DNA of 64,000 nucleotides from the NCBI RefSeq assembly GCF_051622035.1, contig NC_135365.1:29450001-29514000 (forward strand). The letters are read 5' to 3'. This DNA comes from Arctopsyche grandis (Eukaryota; Arthropoda; Insecta; Trichoptera; Hydropsychidae). Position 1 is the first letter of the stretch; every line of letters begins with the position of its first letter. The notes below the pieces were generated by a model that saw only the letters and a list, made by a program, of their open reading frames with translations, was not told the origin of the DNA and searched no databases. Below are positions 49,511 through 60,305 of this stretch, in pieces. Both the position numbers and the translations under genes were made by a program.

Positions 49511-49800
49511 GTCTTGGCTTCAGCGCGTTCCAGGGAAGAGGAGGCGAGTGCGAGTTCCGGTGACAGTGACAGTGAGTGACAGTGCTAGCGACAGTGACAA
49601 CGATCCGCACGTCCACCGCCGACCGGCCACCACCTCGCACTGACGACGGCCGATGCGATGCGATGCGAACGTCACACACATCTGACATCACTTCACATCA
49701 CACCACCCGAACGCTAGCACGCTTGCCACCCACACACCCACCCACACCCACACCCACACCCACACCCACACCGCTCTTTGTTATGCCAATGCCGCCAACA
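49511..49800 (-). promoter_or_regulatory. GC-rich 5' region of Pect
   Basis: GC-rich sequence upstream of the Pect start with GTGACA repeats at 49558-49600 and a (CACACC)n minisatellite at about 49732-49772. It most likely includes the Pect 5' UTR and core promoter; neither a TATA box nor a defined start is evident. Confidence 0.5.
49732..49772. repeat. (CACACC)n minisatellite
   Basis: Five to six CACACC/CACCCA units. It resembles a telomere-type G-rich repeat on the minus strand but is short and isolated. Confidence 0.85.
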
Positions 49801-49840
49801 CATTATATGTATGTAATACCCATTTTTCTATGCACACTTA

Positions 49841-50711
49841 AGCTGGCCGCGCACTAGGCAGCCAGGCTGCCGCAGCCAAAATATTGAGCAGCCAGTTTCG
49901 GCAGCCAGAGTCGACGGCCGGTAGTCACCCTTCCGTCAAGCGATATGGACGTAGAAGAAATAATTCTTTACCTCTTGTTTCGTAAGAAACGCAAATCAAA
50001 GAGAAGATTTTGACCGCTCATTATATGCCGTAGTACGATTGCGATATTGCCCACTGCTGAAGGTTTCCTGTTCATGGTTTGGCTGTGTCGAGTATTGGCG
50101 ATATTGCCCATTAACTGAAGTTTCTGCTCCATAATTCGATTGTGTCGTATATCTTCGGCTATATGTTGCTGGTTCATTATCAGCATAGCCTTGGCGAAAC
50201 AGACCAAATTGCGAATGCTGAGTTTCCATAGGTTGCGGTTGTGCTCTTTGTATGACGTCCATTATCTCCATTCTGGCAAATAAATGGAGAATTCATTCTT
50301 TTCATTTTCTGCTAAGCTTTCCTCACACATTGTATTTGTGATTTCTTCCCATCTTCGTATTTTCACATTCCGATCACTATATTCTTCTGAAGACATATCC
50401 CATATTGCCTTACGATTTTCGATTTCTCGAATTAGTTTCTCTGTATCGAAACTCATTTTCAAAAAGAAGTTAAAACTAGTTTCGGAGCGTAAAATACTTC
50501 TGGCTGCTACGACAAGTGCGCGGAGACTGAAGGCAGCCACATACTAGCCTGTCAGTTCTACCTTGCACGCTCTGGCTGCGTGCAGCCAGCTGGCTGCCGT
50601 GCAATCGTACGCGATCTATTGGCTGCCGCAGCCAGGAATTCTTGGCTGCCTAGTGCGCGGGCTCCAATGAGCCACCGTATGTTAGATTGGCTGCCTAGTG
50701 CGCGGCCAGTC
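49841..50711. mobile_element. PIF/Harbinger-type element, internally deleted
   Basis: The ends AGCTGGCCGCGCACTAGGC and GCCTAGTGCGCGGCCAGTC are inverted repeats flanked by TTA on both sides (49838-49840, 50712-50714), the 3-bp target typical of PIF/Harbinger. GGCTGC/GCAGCC repeats crowd both ends, and a second copy of the terminal sequence lies at 50642. On the plus strand at 49945 MDVEEIILYLLFRKKRKSKR looks like the N-terminus of a Harbinger transposase, cut off by a stop. On the minus strand lies the MADF-type accessory gene. Confidence 0.85.
49996..50456 (-). pseudogene. Harbinger MADF/Myb-like accessory protein, broken
   Basis: Starting at 50456 on the minus strand, MSFDTEKLIREIENRKAIWD followed by RRWEEITNTM matches the N-terminal half of a MADF domain, the DNA-binding module of the second gene of PIF/Harbinger elements. 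The frame ends at 50262 and a Gln/Tyr-rich stretch (QYRQYSTQPNHEQETFSSGQ) follows in another frame down to 49996, like the variable tail of such proteins. The frame change and the missing second half of MADF argue for a dead copy. Confidence 0.7.
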
Positions 50712-51255
50712 TTACTGCACGGGTAATTCAAACTCTCATCTCACACTCATTTTAATTCATTCAAAATGCCATTACCTCCCTTTCGTCCTTCGCTTCAAAA
50801 CAACGGTCACAGAAAACACTCCAGACGTCGTTCATGCTAAATTCGTTGTTCACTTGGAACACTTTCAGTTTCACTTGTTAAATATGATAGGTGGTAAGGA
50901 AGTACTAGGTCCCAGGTTCGACCATGTCAAAGGCTCCCCATACTGTGATTGAATTGTATCCTTTCTGCTACATTGTTCACTACTAATTGATAGAAATACT
51001 TTCATTTTTACCCATAAATATTTTTTCAGCTTTTGCCAGGGGGAGGAAGCTGAATTTGTGTTTGCGTTTTATAAGACCACTTTTGTTTTATATAAAATTT
51101 CTGATCGACATGTTTAAACTTATTGCTAGCCTAAAATTTTAGTAATTAATAATTGATTTGATTAAGATTCTGTTCCTGGCATGACCAGATATGGAGGAAG
51201 GGGGGGGGGGGGTGCAAATACCCCTCTCTGCCCCTCTAAATGACGTCCTTGCATT

Positions 51256-51539
51256 TACGGTTCGGTGATTACATCCCAAATGTGAATCGCTACTATGATA
51301 ACCACTGCTACAAAAATCGCTCACGTGGATCTACTGTTGCATTAAAATTCGTCGCACATGAAAATCACCGTACAGAAAACTGCTCAAATGAGCATTTGCT
51401 GAGCAATATTTAGATAGTTTTCTGTACGGCAATTTACCTGTGCGATGAATTTTCGTGCGACAGGGGATCCACGCGAGCGATTTTCGTAGCGGCGGCTATC
51501 CTGGTAGCGATTCACATTTGGGATGTAACCCGTTTACCG
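51256..51539. mobile_element. MITE, GGTTCGGTGATTACATCCC family, copy 1
   Basis: TACGGTTCGGTGATTACATC and GGATGTAACCCGTTTACCG are inverted-type ends, with a longer inverted match through GTGAATCGCTAC ... GTAGCGATTCAC. An inverted copy is at 63081-63345 and a shorter relative at 51809-51930. Confidence 0.75.
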
Positions 51540-51808
51540 CATTTACCGTCAATCAGCGTGAATGTATTATTCAATCTAAATGACGAGTGACATCGTAGGC
51601 TCCCCCACCTTTCTAATTATAGTAATCGATTAGTTATTTTTCACGTGAACAAGGTGTGTCTTACAATTATTTAGTTTTCAATAAATACGAGATAAAGTTC
51701 AAACATTTTTAATAAGGTGCGCATAGATATTACATTAAATATTAGAATGTAAGTAACAATTAATAATTATTAGATGTATGTACTTACAATAGTCGACTTT
51801 GTCGTATG

Positions 51809-51930
51809 TGGTTCGGTAACTATTCCGCACAAAGCGATACCAACGCCAACTATCATACAATCAAGAACCAGAGAGATATTCCGTATTCGCTATTTGCGTG
51901 ATCACGATGTGCGAAATAATCCGTTTACCG
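51809..51930. mobile_element. Short relative of the 51256 MITE
   Basis: GGTTCGGTAACTATTCCGCA at the left and GTGCGAAATAATCCGTTTAC at the right keep the same terminal pattern around a 120-bp body. Confidence 0.6.
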
Positions 51931-51939
51931 TCGTATATA

Positions 51940-52890
51940 TGTACATATGTAAATAGATACATATGCATATAAATGTATTGCATCGTTTTGATTCAGTCGA
52001 AAATATTATATTTTTAAAAATGGAAAATTGAGAATTATCATAAATTCTAAGAAACTATTCTTGGTCCACTAATATACCAAATGGTAATCAAACTATGTAT
52101 GTAGATGAGAATATTGGTTGTTTATTTAATCTAATAGTAATATTATTTTCCGCACAACCATTTTTTTTTCATTCCAATTAGGTTGAAAATTTAAATATAA
52201 TTTAATTCAAATTTAAATATGTACATAATATAATAAATGTTCACAGAACATTTGAAAACGTGTTTAATTAATATAAAAAAATGTTTAAATGCATTTTGAA
52301 CTATCTAGGATTTAATTTGAAAAGTTTTACATTTGTGAAATTAACTCACGATCAATGTCAATTCTATAATTTGTACAATTTAACATAGGCAACACTTAAA
52401 TAAGGCCATCGTTGCAATCCAATCTTTTATAAGACTTACATAGTTGAGAATATTTTTTTTCATAAGTTATTCGATAAATATGAATGAGACAAATTTGTCA
52501 AAAACAGACTTTGTCATAAAAGTTCTCTTTTACTTATTGCTTACACTATCTATCGTATAGAACCCAATTTTAGTAGGTATATTATCTGCTACAGGCAAAT
52601 TCTATCACATGCTTAAATTTTTCTTTGTAATAGGTACTCTAGTGGAAAAATTGACTAAGAAATTTAGTAAATAGGTATCTACCCACGTACCCTAATTTAA
52701 ATAATTAAAATAAAATCGATAATTAAGTGCGAATATTAATATTGCAGTAATAGTAATCGAAATATGTATTCTAAATACGTCTTTTTAATAAAATTTATTA
52801 ATATACATACTATGTATCATGGAGCATTTTGGAAGCATCATGGACGTTGTTTTGTCTTGACTATACATACATATGTACATATGTACATAT
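51940..52890. other. AT-rich stretch without features
   Basis: No gene, RNA gene or element boundary was seen. The sequence is highly AT-rich. Confidence 0.45.
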
Positions 52891-52893
52891 ATA

Positions 52894-54509
52894 CACCAGC
52901 AGTCACATAAAACGGAACGCTTGTGAATTTTACGACTTCGAGGCCATTTAAGGATTATCCCTTTATGTGTAGGGTTTTTAACGACCAAATATTCTAAATA
53001 TGATTGTTTTCTAAGATTTGAGTTCAGTATAGTGTGGGTTTTCGAGGAGAAAGCATCAAATTCGAATTTTAACACGTCAACATGAAAAAACGAGCTCAGT
53101 TATCATTGCAGAAGAGTGTAAAAATCGCAACATTGGCGAGTTCAGGATTTTTCTTTCGGTCAATTTCCAAGAAAATGGGATGTTCGTTATCGACTGTTTC
53201 GAGAATACTGATAAAAAAAAAGAGAATCTGGAAGTTTTGACCGTAAGAAGGGGACCGGACTGAAAATATGCACATCGGAGAGGCAAGACCGTGTAATAAC
53301 CAGATTATCTTTACAGCAGCGATTCAAAACTGCTGTAGAAATAAGAACAGATGTATCCTCACAATTTTCCATAGAAATCAATGACTCAACAGTAAGAAGG
53401 CGAGTCAGAGAAGCTGGACTCTACGGTCGGAAAGCTGCAAAAAAACCACTACTAACCAAGAGAATGAAAAACAATCGATTGGAATGGGCGAAAGCACATG
53501 AAAATTGGAGTCCATCAGATTGGCAACGAGTGATATTTTCCGACGAATCAAAGTTTAACCTCTATAGTCCTGATGGTTTTCCGTATGTCCGAAGGAAAGT
53601 TGGCGAAAGGTATAATGAAAATTGTACCCTTAAAACTGTTAAGCATCCTCGAAGTCAAATTGTCTGGGGATGATTTTCGTACCATAGCATTGGACAATTG
53701 GAGTTTCTACAAGGTGCCATCGATGGAAAAAAATATAAAAAAATTTTAGAAGAAAGCTTTGTCCCATCGATGGAAAACCACCTTTCATATTCCGATGATA
53801 TAGTTTTTCAAGATGACTCTGCCCCTTGTCATCGAGCTAAATTGGTGAGTATTCATTTTATTTGATAGCATTGAATATAAATTATAAAATTTCAATCAAA
53901 AAACTGAATTTTTTTTTTAACTTTTTTTTAGGTTCGGGACTATTTACAAGAAATGGGTGTAAAGACACTACCATGGCCTGGCAATAGTCCCGATTTAAAT
54001 CCAATCGAAAATTTATGGATGTGTATCAAGTACAGGTTAAGGAAGAACAATGTTACTACTCTTAAATCGTTGAAAGAAATAATAGAAAAGATATGGTACG
54101 AAGATTTCCCAATCGAAAATTTAAAAACTTTAGTAGATTCTATGCCAAACCGAATAAAATAAGTTATAAAATCGAAAGGAGCCGCTACAAAATATTAATT
54201 TCTTTTTTATAAGATGTAAATAATAATATGTGACTGTAAAAAAATTAAAAATGTACATGTATAGTGTTATTTTCATTTCAAATTTCATTTAACTGTGAAG
54301 TCAACGCACGGTCGTAAAATCTGCCCTCCATTAAATTTCTCCCCAACTCATTTTTATCACCTTTTTTTTTCACGTTTGGTGTTACACGAATGCACTATGA
54401 TACAACCTATCATTTAAATGACTTTCGGTTTTGGTTTTATATAAGATTACCGAAATTTCACGCAAAAACATGTTTCGCTTAAGCGTTCCGTTTTATGTGA
54501 CTGCTGCTG
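52894..54509 (+). mobile_element. Tc1-type transposon, nearly complete, with intron in transposase
   Basis: The ends CACCAGCAGTCACATAAAAC and TTTTATGTGACTGCTGCTG are inverted repeats flanked by TA (52892-52893, 54510-54511). The whole transposase region is present (53082-54162). At 1616 bp it has the usual Tc1 size. GGAACGCTT/AAGCGTTCC lies in the repeats. Confidence 0.93.
53082..54162 (+). pseudogene. Tc1 DD34E transposase with 87-bp intron, frameshift and stop
   Basis: The N-terminal helix-turn-helix region (LASSGFFFRSISKKMGCSLS) starts at ATG 53082. An A-run at about 53211-53220 shifts the frame. Catalytic residues: first Asp in VIFSDESKFNL, second in FQDDSAPCHRAKL, Glu in SPDLNPIENLW. 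Between the second Asp and Glu lies a gap with GTGAGT at 53845 and a pyrimidine-rich TTTTTTTTAG ending at 53931. Removing these 87 bases joins AKL to VRDYLQ and restores exactly 34 residues, the DD34E spacing; unspliced, an in-frame TGA stops it. One further TGA at 53671 replaces the Cys expected after VWG. With only two lesions the copy is young. Confidence 0.9.
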
Positions 54510-54514
54510 TATGT

Positions 54515-55057
54515 AGTCGAATGAATCATTGTAAATTTTGCAATTGGAGAGAAAATATTATATGTATATATCTACTAGTTGCATCACTTATGTACATACC
54601 TATGTATGTATCTAATTGATTAATGAGCAGAAGTATAAAGTAGGCATGAAAAGGCTTTCTTTTATTTTGTAACTGCTGAGGGTTAGTATTGGTTAGAAAT
54701 TTAGAAAGAAAGTCTCGATATGTCATATCATCTTATGACTGTCACAGAACTGTCAGCAGTCAAATGAAATAATACAAAACCGGAAATATATATTTAATTC
54801 TATTTAGATAAAATATTTTAAGGCGATCATATGGTTTGGAAAAAATGTTGGGCAAATTTGTTTTCTTAACCCACAGATATATTCGAATTATAATAACAAT
54901 ACGTTTAATGTGGCGAAACTTTTTACCCGTTCGGCATAGGAGAAAATGATCTTGTACGGTTTTCCTAGGACTACTAAATACATGCGAATGTATGATAAGA
55001 ACGAGTCTGTCTAAAAATATAGTATGTATGTTTTGAAAAATAGATAGATTATAAATG
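54515..55057 (-). other. Probable 3' UTR region of the DIPK1-like gene
   Basis: AT-rich non-coding DNA downstream of the stop on the minus strand. TTTATT on plus (54661-54666) is a minus-strand AATAAA and a candidate polyadenylation signal about 390 bp past the stop. Nothing else was recognised. Confidence 0.35.
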
Positions 55058-56265
55058 TTAGTTTTTACGAATTAAGGTGTTGTAAAGTGTGCGCCTGAAA
55101 GAAGTGGAAAGTGGGCGTGAGGTGGGATCGGCACACCGACGAAGCAGACTCGCCAGAGCTGAGGACGCTTTAGTGGAGACCAACAGTCCTGGAAGGATGA
55201 TGCGACCGGCCGCCGTCCATCCCAGGTAGATCTTCTCGCACACCAGCTGCAGATTGTCGCCTTCGATCGGGTTGTTGCAGCGGCCCGTAGTCATGTTGCA
55301 CAAAGACTGACAGTCAAAATGGCCGCAATCGTGGTCCGCTTTGCACGAAAAGTTTTTGGGGAAGGAGTTGCGAAGGCGGACATCGCCAGGCGACAGATAC
55401 TGCACTCTGTTTCCCAACGATCCGAAGTTCTTGAATTGAACGTTGCATAGTTGCAAATTGGCCTCGTCCAATTTCACGAGCAAATCCAGCACCAACACGG
55501 CCAGTCGAACTCTTCTTTCCCACTCCTCTTCGTCATCCTCGAGTGAAAACAGCGCGGACGTGCCTTTTATGGTCTCTGCGTATTCGATGGCGTACAAATT
55601 ACCACAAGTCCCAATTCTTTTAGGAAATATGTCGTTTTTCGCGAACAGCACAGTCGATAAGTAGTCTTCGTCTTGTAACAGCATCCACGCGCTATCCATT
55701 TCGGACAAGTTATCGCCCGATTTTCCCTGATTTTCTCGCGGAAGCGTACCGATCTCCTTCGCTTCTTCCAGGGATATGTTGATGTAGAGCTTTGAATACA
55801 CCAATTGCTTGATACTCGATAAGAATTCTACTTTACTGTTGGGGTTGAGTAGTTTTGGTATCGAAAGGACGTCGCTTTTGGGCGACTTGAATAGAATTCG
55901 TTTGCCCTTCCAAGTGGCGCTGAATGCGATTCTTTCAGGTTGATTCGAGGGATGACACGCGAGGGCTTCCATCGTTTCTTCAAGGCACAACGGCTCGCAA
56001 AGATTTCCAACGGCGTTACCCAGCAGATGTTTCGTACACTGAAAATTATCATGGCCACATGTTAACATAAAAAAATCTATATGATGTACATACGTATGTA
56101 TGTGTGTAGATGTAACGACAACGTTACCAAATGGTTGATGTGATGTAGAGTTTGGAGGTTTGTGCAAACCAGTCCCCATTGCAGCATCAATCCAATGGAG
56201 GTGACGATCGCTATCACCACGACGACGAGAGGCGCCAAGCGCCGCAAAAACCACCACACTCTCAT
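55058..56265 (-). CDS. FAM69/DIPK1 family divergent protein kinase, 372 residues, 2 coding exons
   Basis: Exon 1 is 56265-56128 and exon 2 is 56038-55058, GT-AG, joined in phase 0. The N-terminus MRVWWFLRRLAPLVVVVIAI is a signal anchor (helix about 10-28), giving a type II, ER/Golgi-lumenal protein as in the family. Cys-rich GNLCEPLCL (57-65), FSATWKGKRILFKSP with the putative ATP-binding Lys97, a long kinase-like body with DSAWMLLQDEDYLSTVLF and FPKRIGTCGNLYAIEYAE, and the Cys cluster CKADHDCGHFDCQSLCN are typical FAM69 landmarks. The catalytic-loop position reads LCNVQFKNFG (Asn where Asp is expected) and the metal-binding acidic pair seems lost (YLSPGDV). Function in the secretory pathway is known only loosely for this family. 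Confidence 0.9.
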
Positions 56266-56435
56266 ATGCTATCTGTAATCAAATTTCAAATATCAATTAT
56301 TTATGTTTTTCTTCTCTCAATACGGTGCGAATCGAGGCGTCATCTAAATTTAAGGTGCAATGCGTTAATCATATGTATATATGTACATACATATGTATGT
56401 ATATATATATATATATATATATAATATCACTATTC

Positions 56436-56577
56436 TGCCTGTGTGTCTGTCTGAGATAACGCTCGCCGTACTATAATAGTTGTTTCGATTCGACATATGT
56501 ACATATGTACATATGTATGTCACAGCTAAACCACTGTCAAAACGTATTTACGAATACAATAAAAAAAGAAAAAAAAC

Positions 56578-56669
<92 letters not shown>

Positions 56670-56705
56670 TATACTATTTGCTACCAATGTTTCCTATTGC
56701 CAGAT
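56436..56705 (+). repeat. Dispersed repeat with expanded AT tract, copy 2
   Basis: It matches 14803-15010 in order and orientation, but the internal TA tract has grown to about 90 bp (56580-56672) where copy 1 has about 15. Confidence 0.75.
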
Positions 56706-57642
56706 AATTTACCGCCATCTATTGAAAATTTATTTAATTAATTAATTAATTTGTATTTTATATTTTTTACATGTATGTAGGTAAGTAGGTAGTTTTTACC
56801 TTTTTTTCATATTAAACATTTAAATATAAATATTAAATTAGATGTATTTAAAAGGGATTTGAAAAAAATCCAACCGCGTGCGGATCAAACACAAAATCGT
56901 CACATTTATTTAATTTTTTTTTATTTAATAATTTAATATGTCAACACCCATGCGACGATATTTCATCGGGTACAACACTAGTTTAAATATATATTTGTAC
57001 TACAATAGATCAATTGGGTGTAATTCAAAATTTGATCGAATAACGTTAGGTACTATTTATGTACATACATATGTACATTGTATATGGACGGATTAACTTT
57101 CATGCCACCCCAAGCTAAAATGTATAAAAGTCATAATAAAAAAAAAAGATCACGCATAATATGAGAAAAGCATATGCAAGTATAGGTACATACATATGTA
57201 CATATGTATTTACATATATGGTTTTGTAGTATGCGTGTCGGGTATTTTACAAAACGAAATGAGACAATCATTGCACAATCAAAATCGATTAGCGCTTTCG
57301 AAAATGATTTTCATTGTCTTATGCTATTTACTCACACATGTACGTACAATATATGTTTATACATAAATATTGAAATAAGATCCCGCAAAAAATGATCGAA
57401 ATCAATTATTGCGTAAGTACCTCAAAAAAGTTATGAGAAAGGGGGTTAATCTGAAAAGTTTTATTTCAAAATACATAGTTAATGGTATGTATGCATGTTC
57501 ATATTGTATGTATGTACATACATATATAATGTATGACATAAAAACGCACAGGAATTAATGATACATACATACATATGTATGTATTATACATAGTGCAATA
57601 TGTAATATTATGTATTATAGATTGTAGATATGTATGTAATAC

Positions 57643-57699
57643 CTGCGTGAGACATTTGGTGGAAAAGAGAGGTTCGGTGCCGTCAGCGGGGGATAACAT
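57643..57699 (-). other. Possible upstream exon of the DIPK1-like gene
   Basis: On the minus strand an ATG-initiated stretch MLSPADGTEPLFSTKCLTQ ends at a donor-like CAG|GTATTA. The next acceptor (TTGATTACAG before 56275) would place it upstream of the DIPK1-like start but out of frame with it, so if used it is more likely a 5' UTR exon. Composition around 57640-57900 is less AT-rich than the surroundings. Confidence 0.25.
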
Positions 57700-57717
57700 G
57701 TCAGGTGACGTAGGTCG

Positions 57718-57750
57718 TAGAGTGTAGAGTGTAGAGTGTAGAGTGTAGAG
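57718..57750. repeat. GTAGAGT heptamer repeat
   Basis: Four to five copies of GTAGAGT in tandem, next to the possible upstream exon. Confidence 0.8.
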
Positions 57751-58185
57751 GGTGTCGGTTAGTATGACATGACTGTATGTATGTTTCTTACGAGGGGATA
57801 AGTGTTAGCGGGGATACGGGGATAGTGACATGTACGAGAGTATGTCTGCCGCATTGCGGATCGCAAGTATGAGTAGCCGGCCCTACAAGGGAAGGGTACA
57901 GCTCGATTCGCATCGGCTCTACAACTGACTACGGCTCACGAACATAATATACATACATACATACATACATAGGTACATTCTCGTAGAATCTACGCATGCG
58001 CGCTCTACACGTTCATGTATAAATCACAACTTACATATCTTTCAATACAACTCTATTGTATTCTAATCAAAATTAAATATACACTTACTTCCCAAATAAT
58101 ATGTACCAATTATATATTTATTGCACCTGACAGTAAGTACACTAGACAGTGATAGAGGAGTCATTATACGAACATATCATGTATA

Positions 58186-59137
58186 ATGGTGCTTACGGAC
58201 TAAACCAACGACGATTTTGGGCCAACTTTTTAACCAGCGGTAGCGTACAAAATATCGAAATAAAAATTAAATTTTAAAATTGAAATTAAAAAATATCAAA
58301 ATCAAGCTAAAGAGCGAGATTGAGCTAAAATTAGATCATCGTTGATGTTTTGAATTATAACAATGTTTTGAATTACGACGATACGCATTTAAAACCAGAG
58401 AAATATTATAATTTCTCTGCTTACGAGCGGAAAAAAAAAAAATTGTTAAAGTCGTCACGAGATGTTACTGTATTTCCACGTGGATGATCGATAAAAAAAA
58501 AAACAATTCATAAAAAAACGCGGTATCGGATGTCGGTGATTTGTCAAAGGGTTTTTTTTCTTTCGTCGAAATAAAATTAATAATCACACATTATCCGATA
58601 AATTTCACCTCTGAAATGATTTAATTACTTGATTTATTTCGACGTGAGAAACAATTTAAAAATAAAAAAATCCGTTTGATGTGACCGACAACACCCCGGG
58701 TTAGCTTCCATCGTTGGATCACCCATACTAATACATGATATATTCTCAGTAACTGCGCATTACGGGGAAGTAAAAATAATAATTCTTTGATTTTTTTTCG
58801 ATCTTAGTGCGTATCTTCGTAAGTCAAAACATCTTCGACAAACAAAAGTCGAGGATTACCTGTATGTGATTGTTGATGATCTAATTTTAGGTCAATCTCG
58901 AAAATTTATTTAAATTGTGCATGTTCTGTTTTAACTTTCAATATTTAATTTTAATTTTAATATAATGATTATAATTTTATTTTGATACTTGAATTTAATT
59001 TTTATATAATAATAATAGTTTTAATTTTGATATTTAATTTCAATTTTTAAATTTAATTTTTATTTCGATATTTTGTACGCTACTGGTTTTAAAAGTTGGC
59101 CTGTGGGCCGTTCGTTGGCTTGGTGCGTACGCACCAT
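58186..59137. mobile_element. Foldback element, copy B (about 950 bp)
   Basis: It is inverted relative to copy A at 12089-13015: ATGGTGCTTACGGACTAAAC at the left, GGTGCGTACGCACCAT at the right, with TA directly outside each end. Long complementary arms and the internal CTTCGTAAGTCAAAACATC segment match copy A throughout. Non-coding. Confidence 0.82.
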
Positions 59138-59505
59138 TAGGCGACGCTTTGATGCTTTTACATTCGGAGGCATTCTGTCTTGGTATGTATAGATAGGGCT
59201 TTTTTGAAAAAAAAATGGTGTCGGAACTCACTTCTTGTCAAGTTCATTACTAGAACAAAATTATATTTCATATTATATTATATTCAATTTTATTTAAATA
59301 AAATTTAAAAGCAGATTTTCTAGAAACTGAACGAAAGCTATGTATGTAGATGCCACCCAACGGGTACTTGAAACTTTTCCAATTTTCAGTACTTCCTAGT
59401 GATTCTGCACATATATACATATATAAATGCAGTTCTCTATTATTTTTCGGGGAAGCATGGTATAAAAGATAAAGTTACCTGAAAGTGCCGATCTTCAAAT
59501 TAAGA

Positions 59506-59844
59506 TATTATTAGTAATGAACTTTTCGATGAACCAATTAATATAAAAGCCCATCTTTCAAATAAAGTTCAAAGTAAAATTAATCCACTCATTGTATTAA
59601 ATTTTATAAAACAGAATGATTTACAAGAATTTTATCCGAATTTTTGGGTTGCTATGTGAATTTTGCTGACACTGCCTGAAACTGTATTAAGTGGTGAACG
59701 TAGTTTTTCGAAACTTAAAACTTATCTCCGGTCTACAATGTCACAAAATAGACTTTTCAGTTTCAGTTCCAATAGACTTTCCACTATCAAGGGACCCTTA
59801 CGTAATTTTTGCATCAGGGCCCAAAATTTCTAGCTACGCCACTG
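59506..59844 (+). pseudogene. ZMYM1-like hAT transposase 3' end with terminal repeat
   Basis: AATGAACTTTTCGATGAACC, TTACAAGAATTTTATCCGAA and GTAGTTTTTCGAAACTT repeat the last part of the relic at 33200-34735; the peptide FILLTLPETV ... SGERSFSKLKTYLRSTMSQN is only readable with frame changes. About 90 bases later TTTCTAGCTACGCCACTG ends at 59844, the right terminus of the CAGTGGCGTA family. Here transposase and terminal repeat are in one piece. Confidence 0.7.
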
Positions 59845-60305
59845 ATTGTTTTCGGCTTTTTATTGAGGGAATCGGCAGCAGCGTCTGAGAAGTAACAAGA
59901 GATTTTTTCATTACATACCTCCTTTAAGTTTCACATGGCTTTCGTGTAAGTGGTAATTTTTTATTTTTAAACTTCGGGTTAAACTTATAAGCTAAAAAAA
60001 TACATCAAGTATTAGCCCACTGGTTTTGGTCCCAAAATAAGTCTATAGATCTGGTATTGCTTTGTATTGACATTAATTTATGATTATTATGGTACCCAGT
60101 ACATAACATTCAAAACGGATCTTAGATAAGGACAAACAGCCGATGGTTTCCAAGAAAAAATAAAAATATTTTAAAGTAAACTTTTGAGAATATTCTTCTG
60201 AAGCATAAAAAAATGTCGAGAAAAAGGTGCCAGAACGCCGTTCACCGCGTTAAATTGGAAAAAAGCCCTTCAGTATAGGTACATATGTACATACATACAT
60301 ACATA

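Noticed and set aside
49732-49772. Telomere-like (CACACC)n
   Set aside because: Only five or six units and not the usual insect telomere TTAGG; an ordinary minisatellite in the Pect 5' region.
50890-50960. tRNA-like GGTTCGACC motif
   Set aside because: A B-box-like string alone; no A-box at the right distance and no cloverleaf could be drawn.
59190-60275. Larger element with AGGGCTTTTTT / AAAAAAGCCCT ends enclosing the ZMYM1-like fragment
   Set aside because: The similarity is a short, A-rich stretch with unclear flanks; it may be chance.
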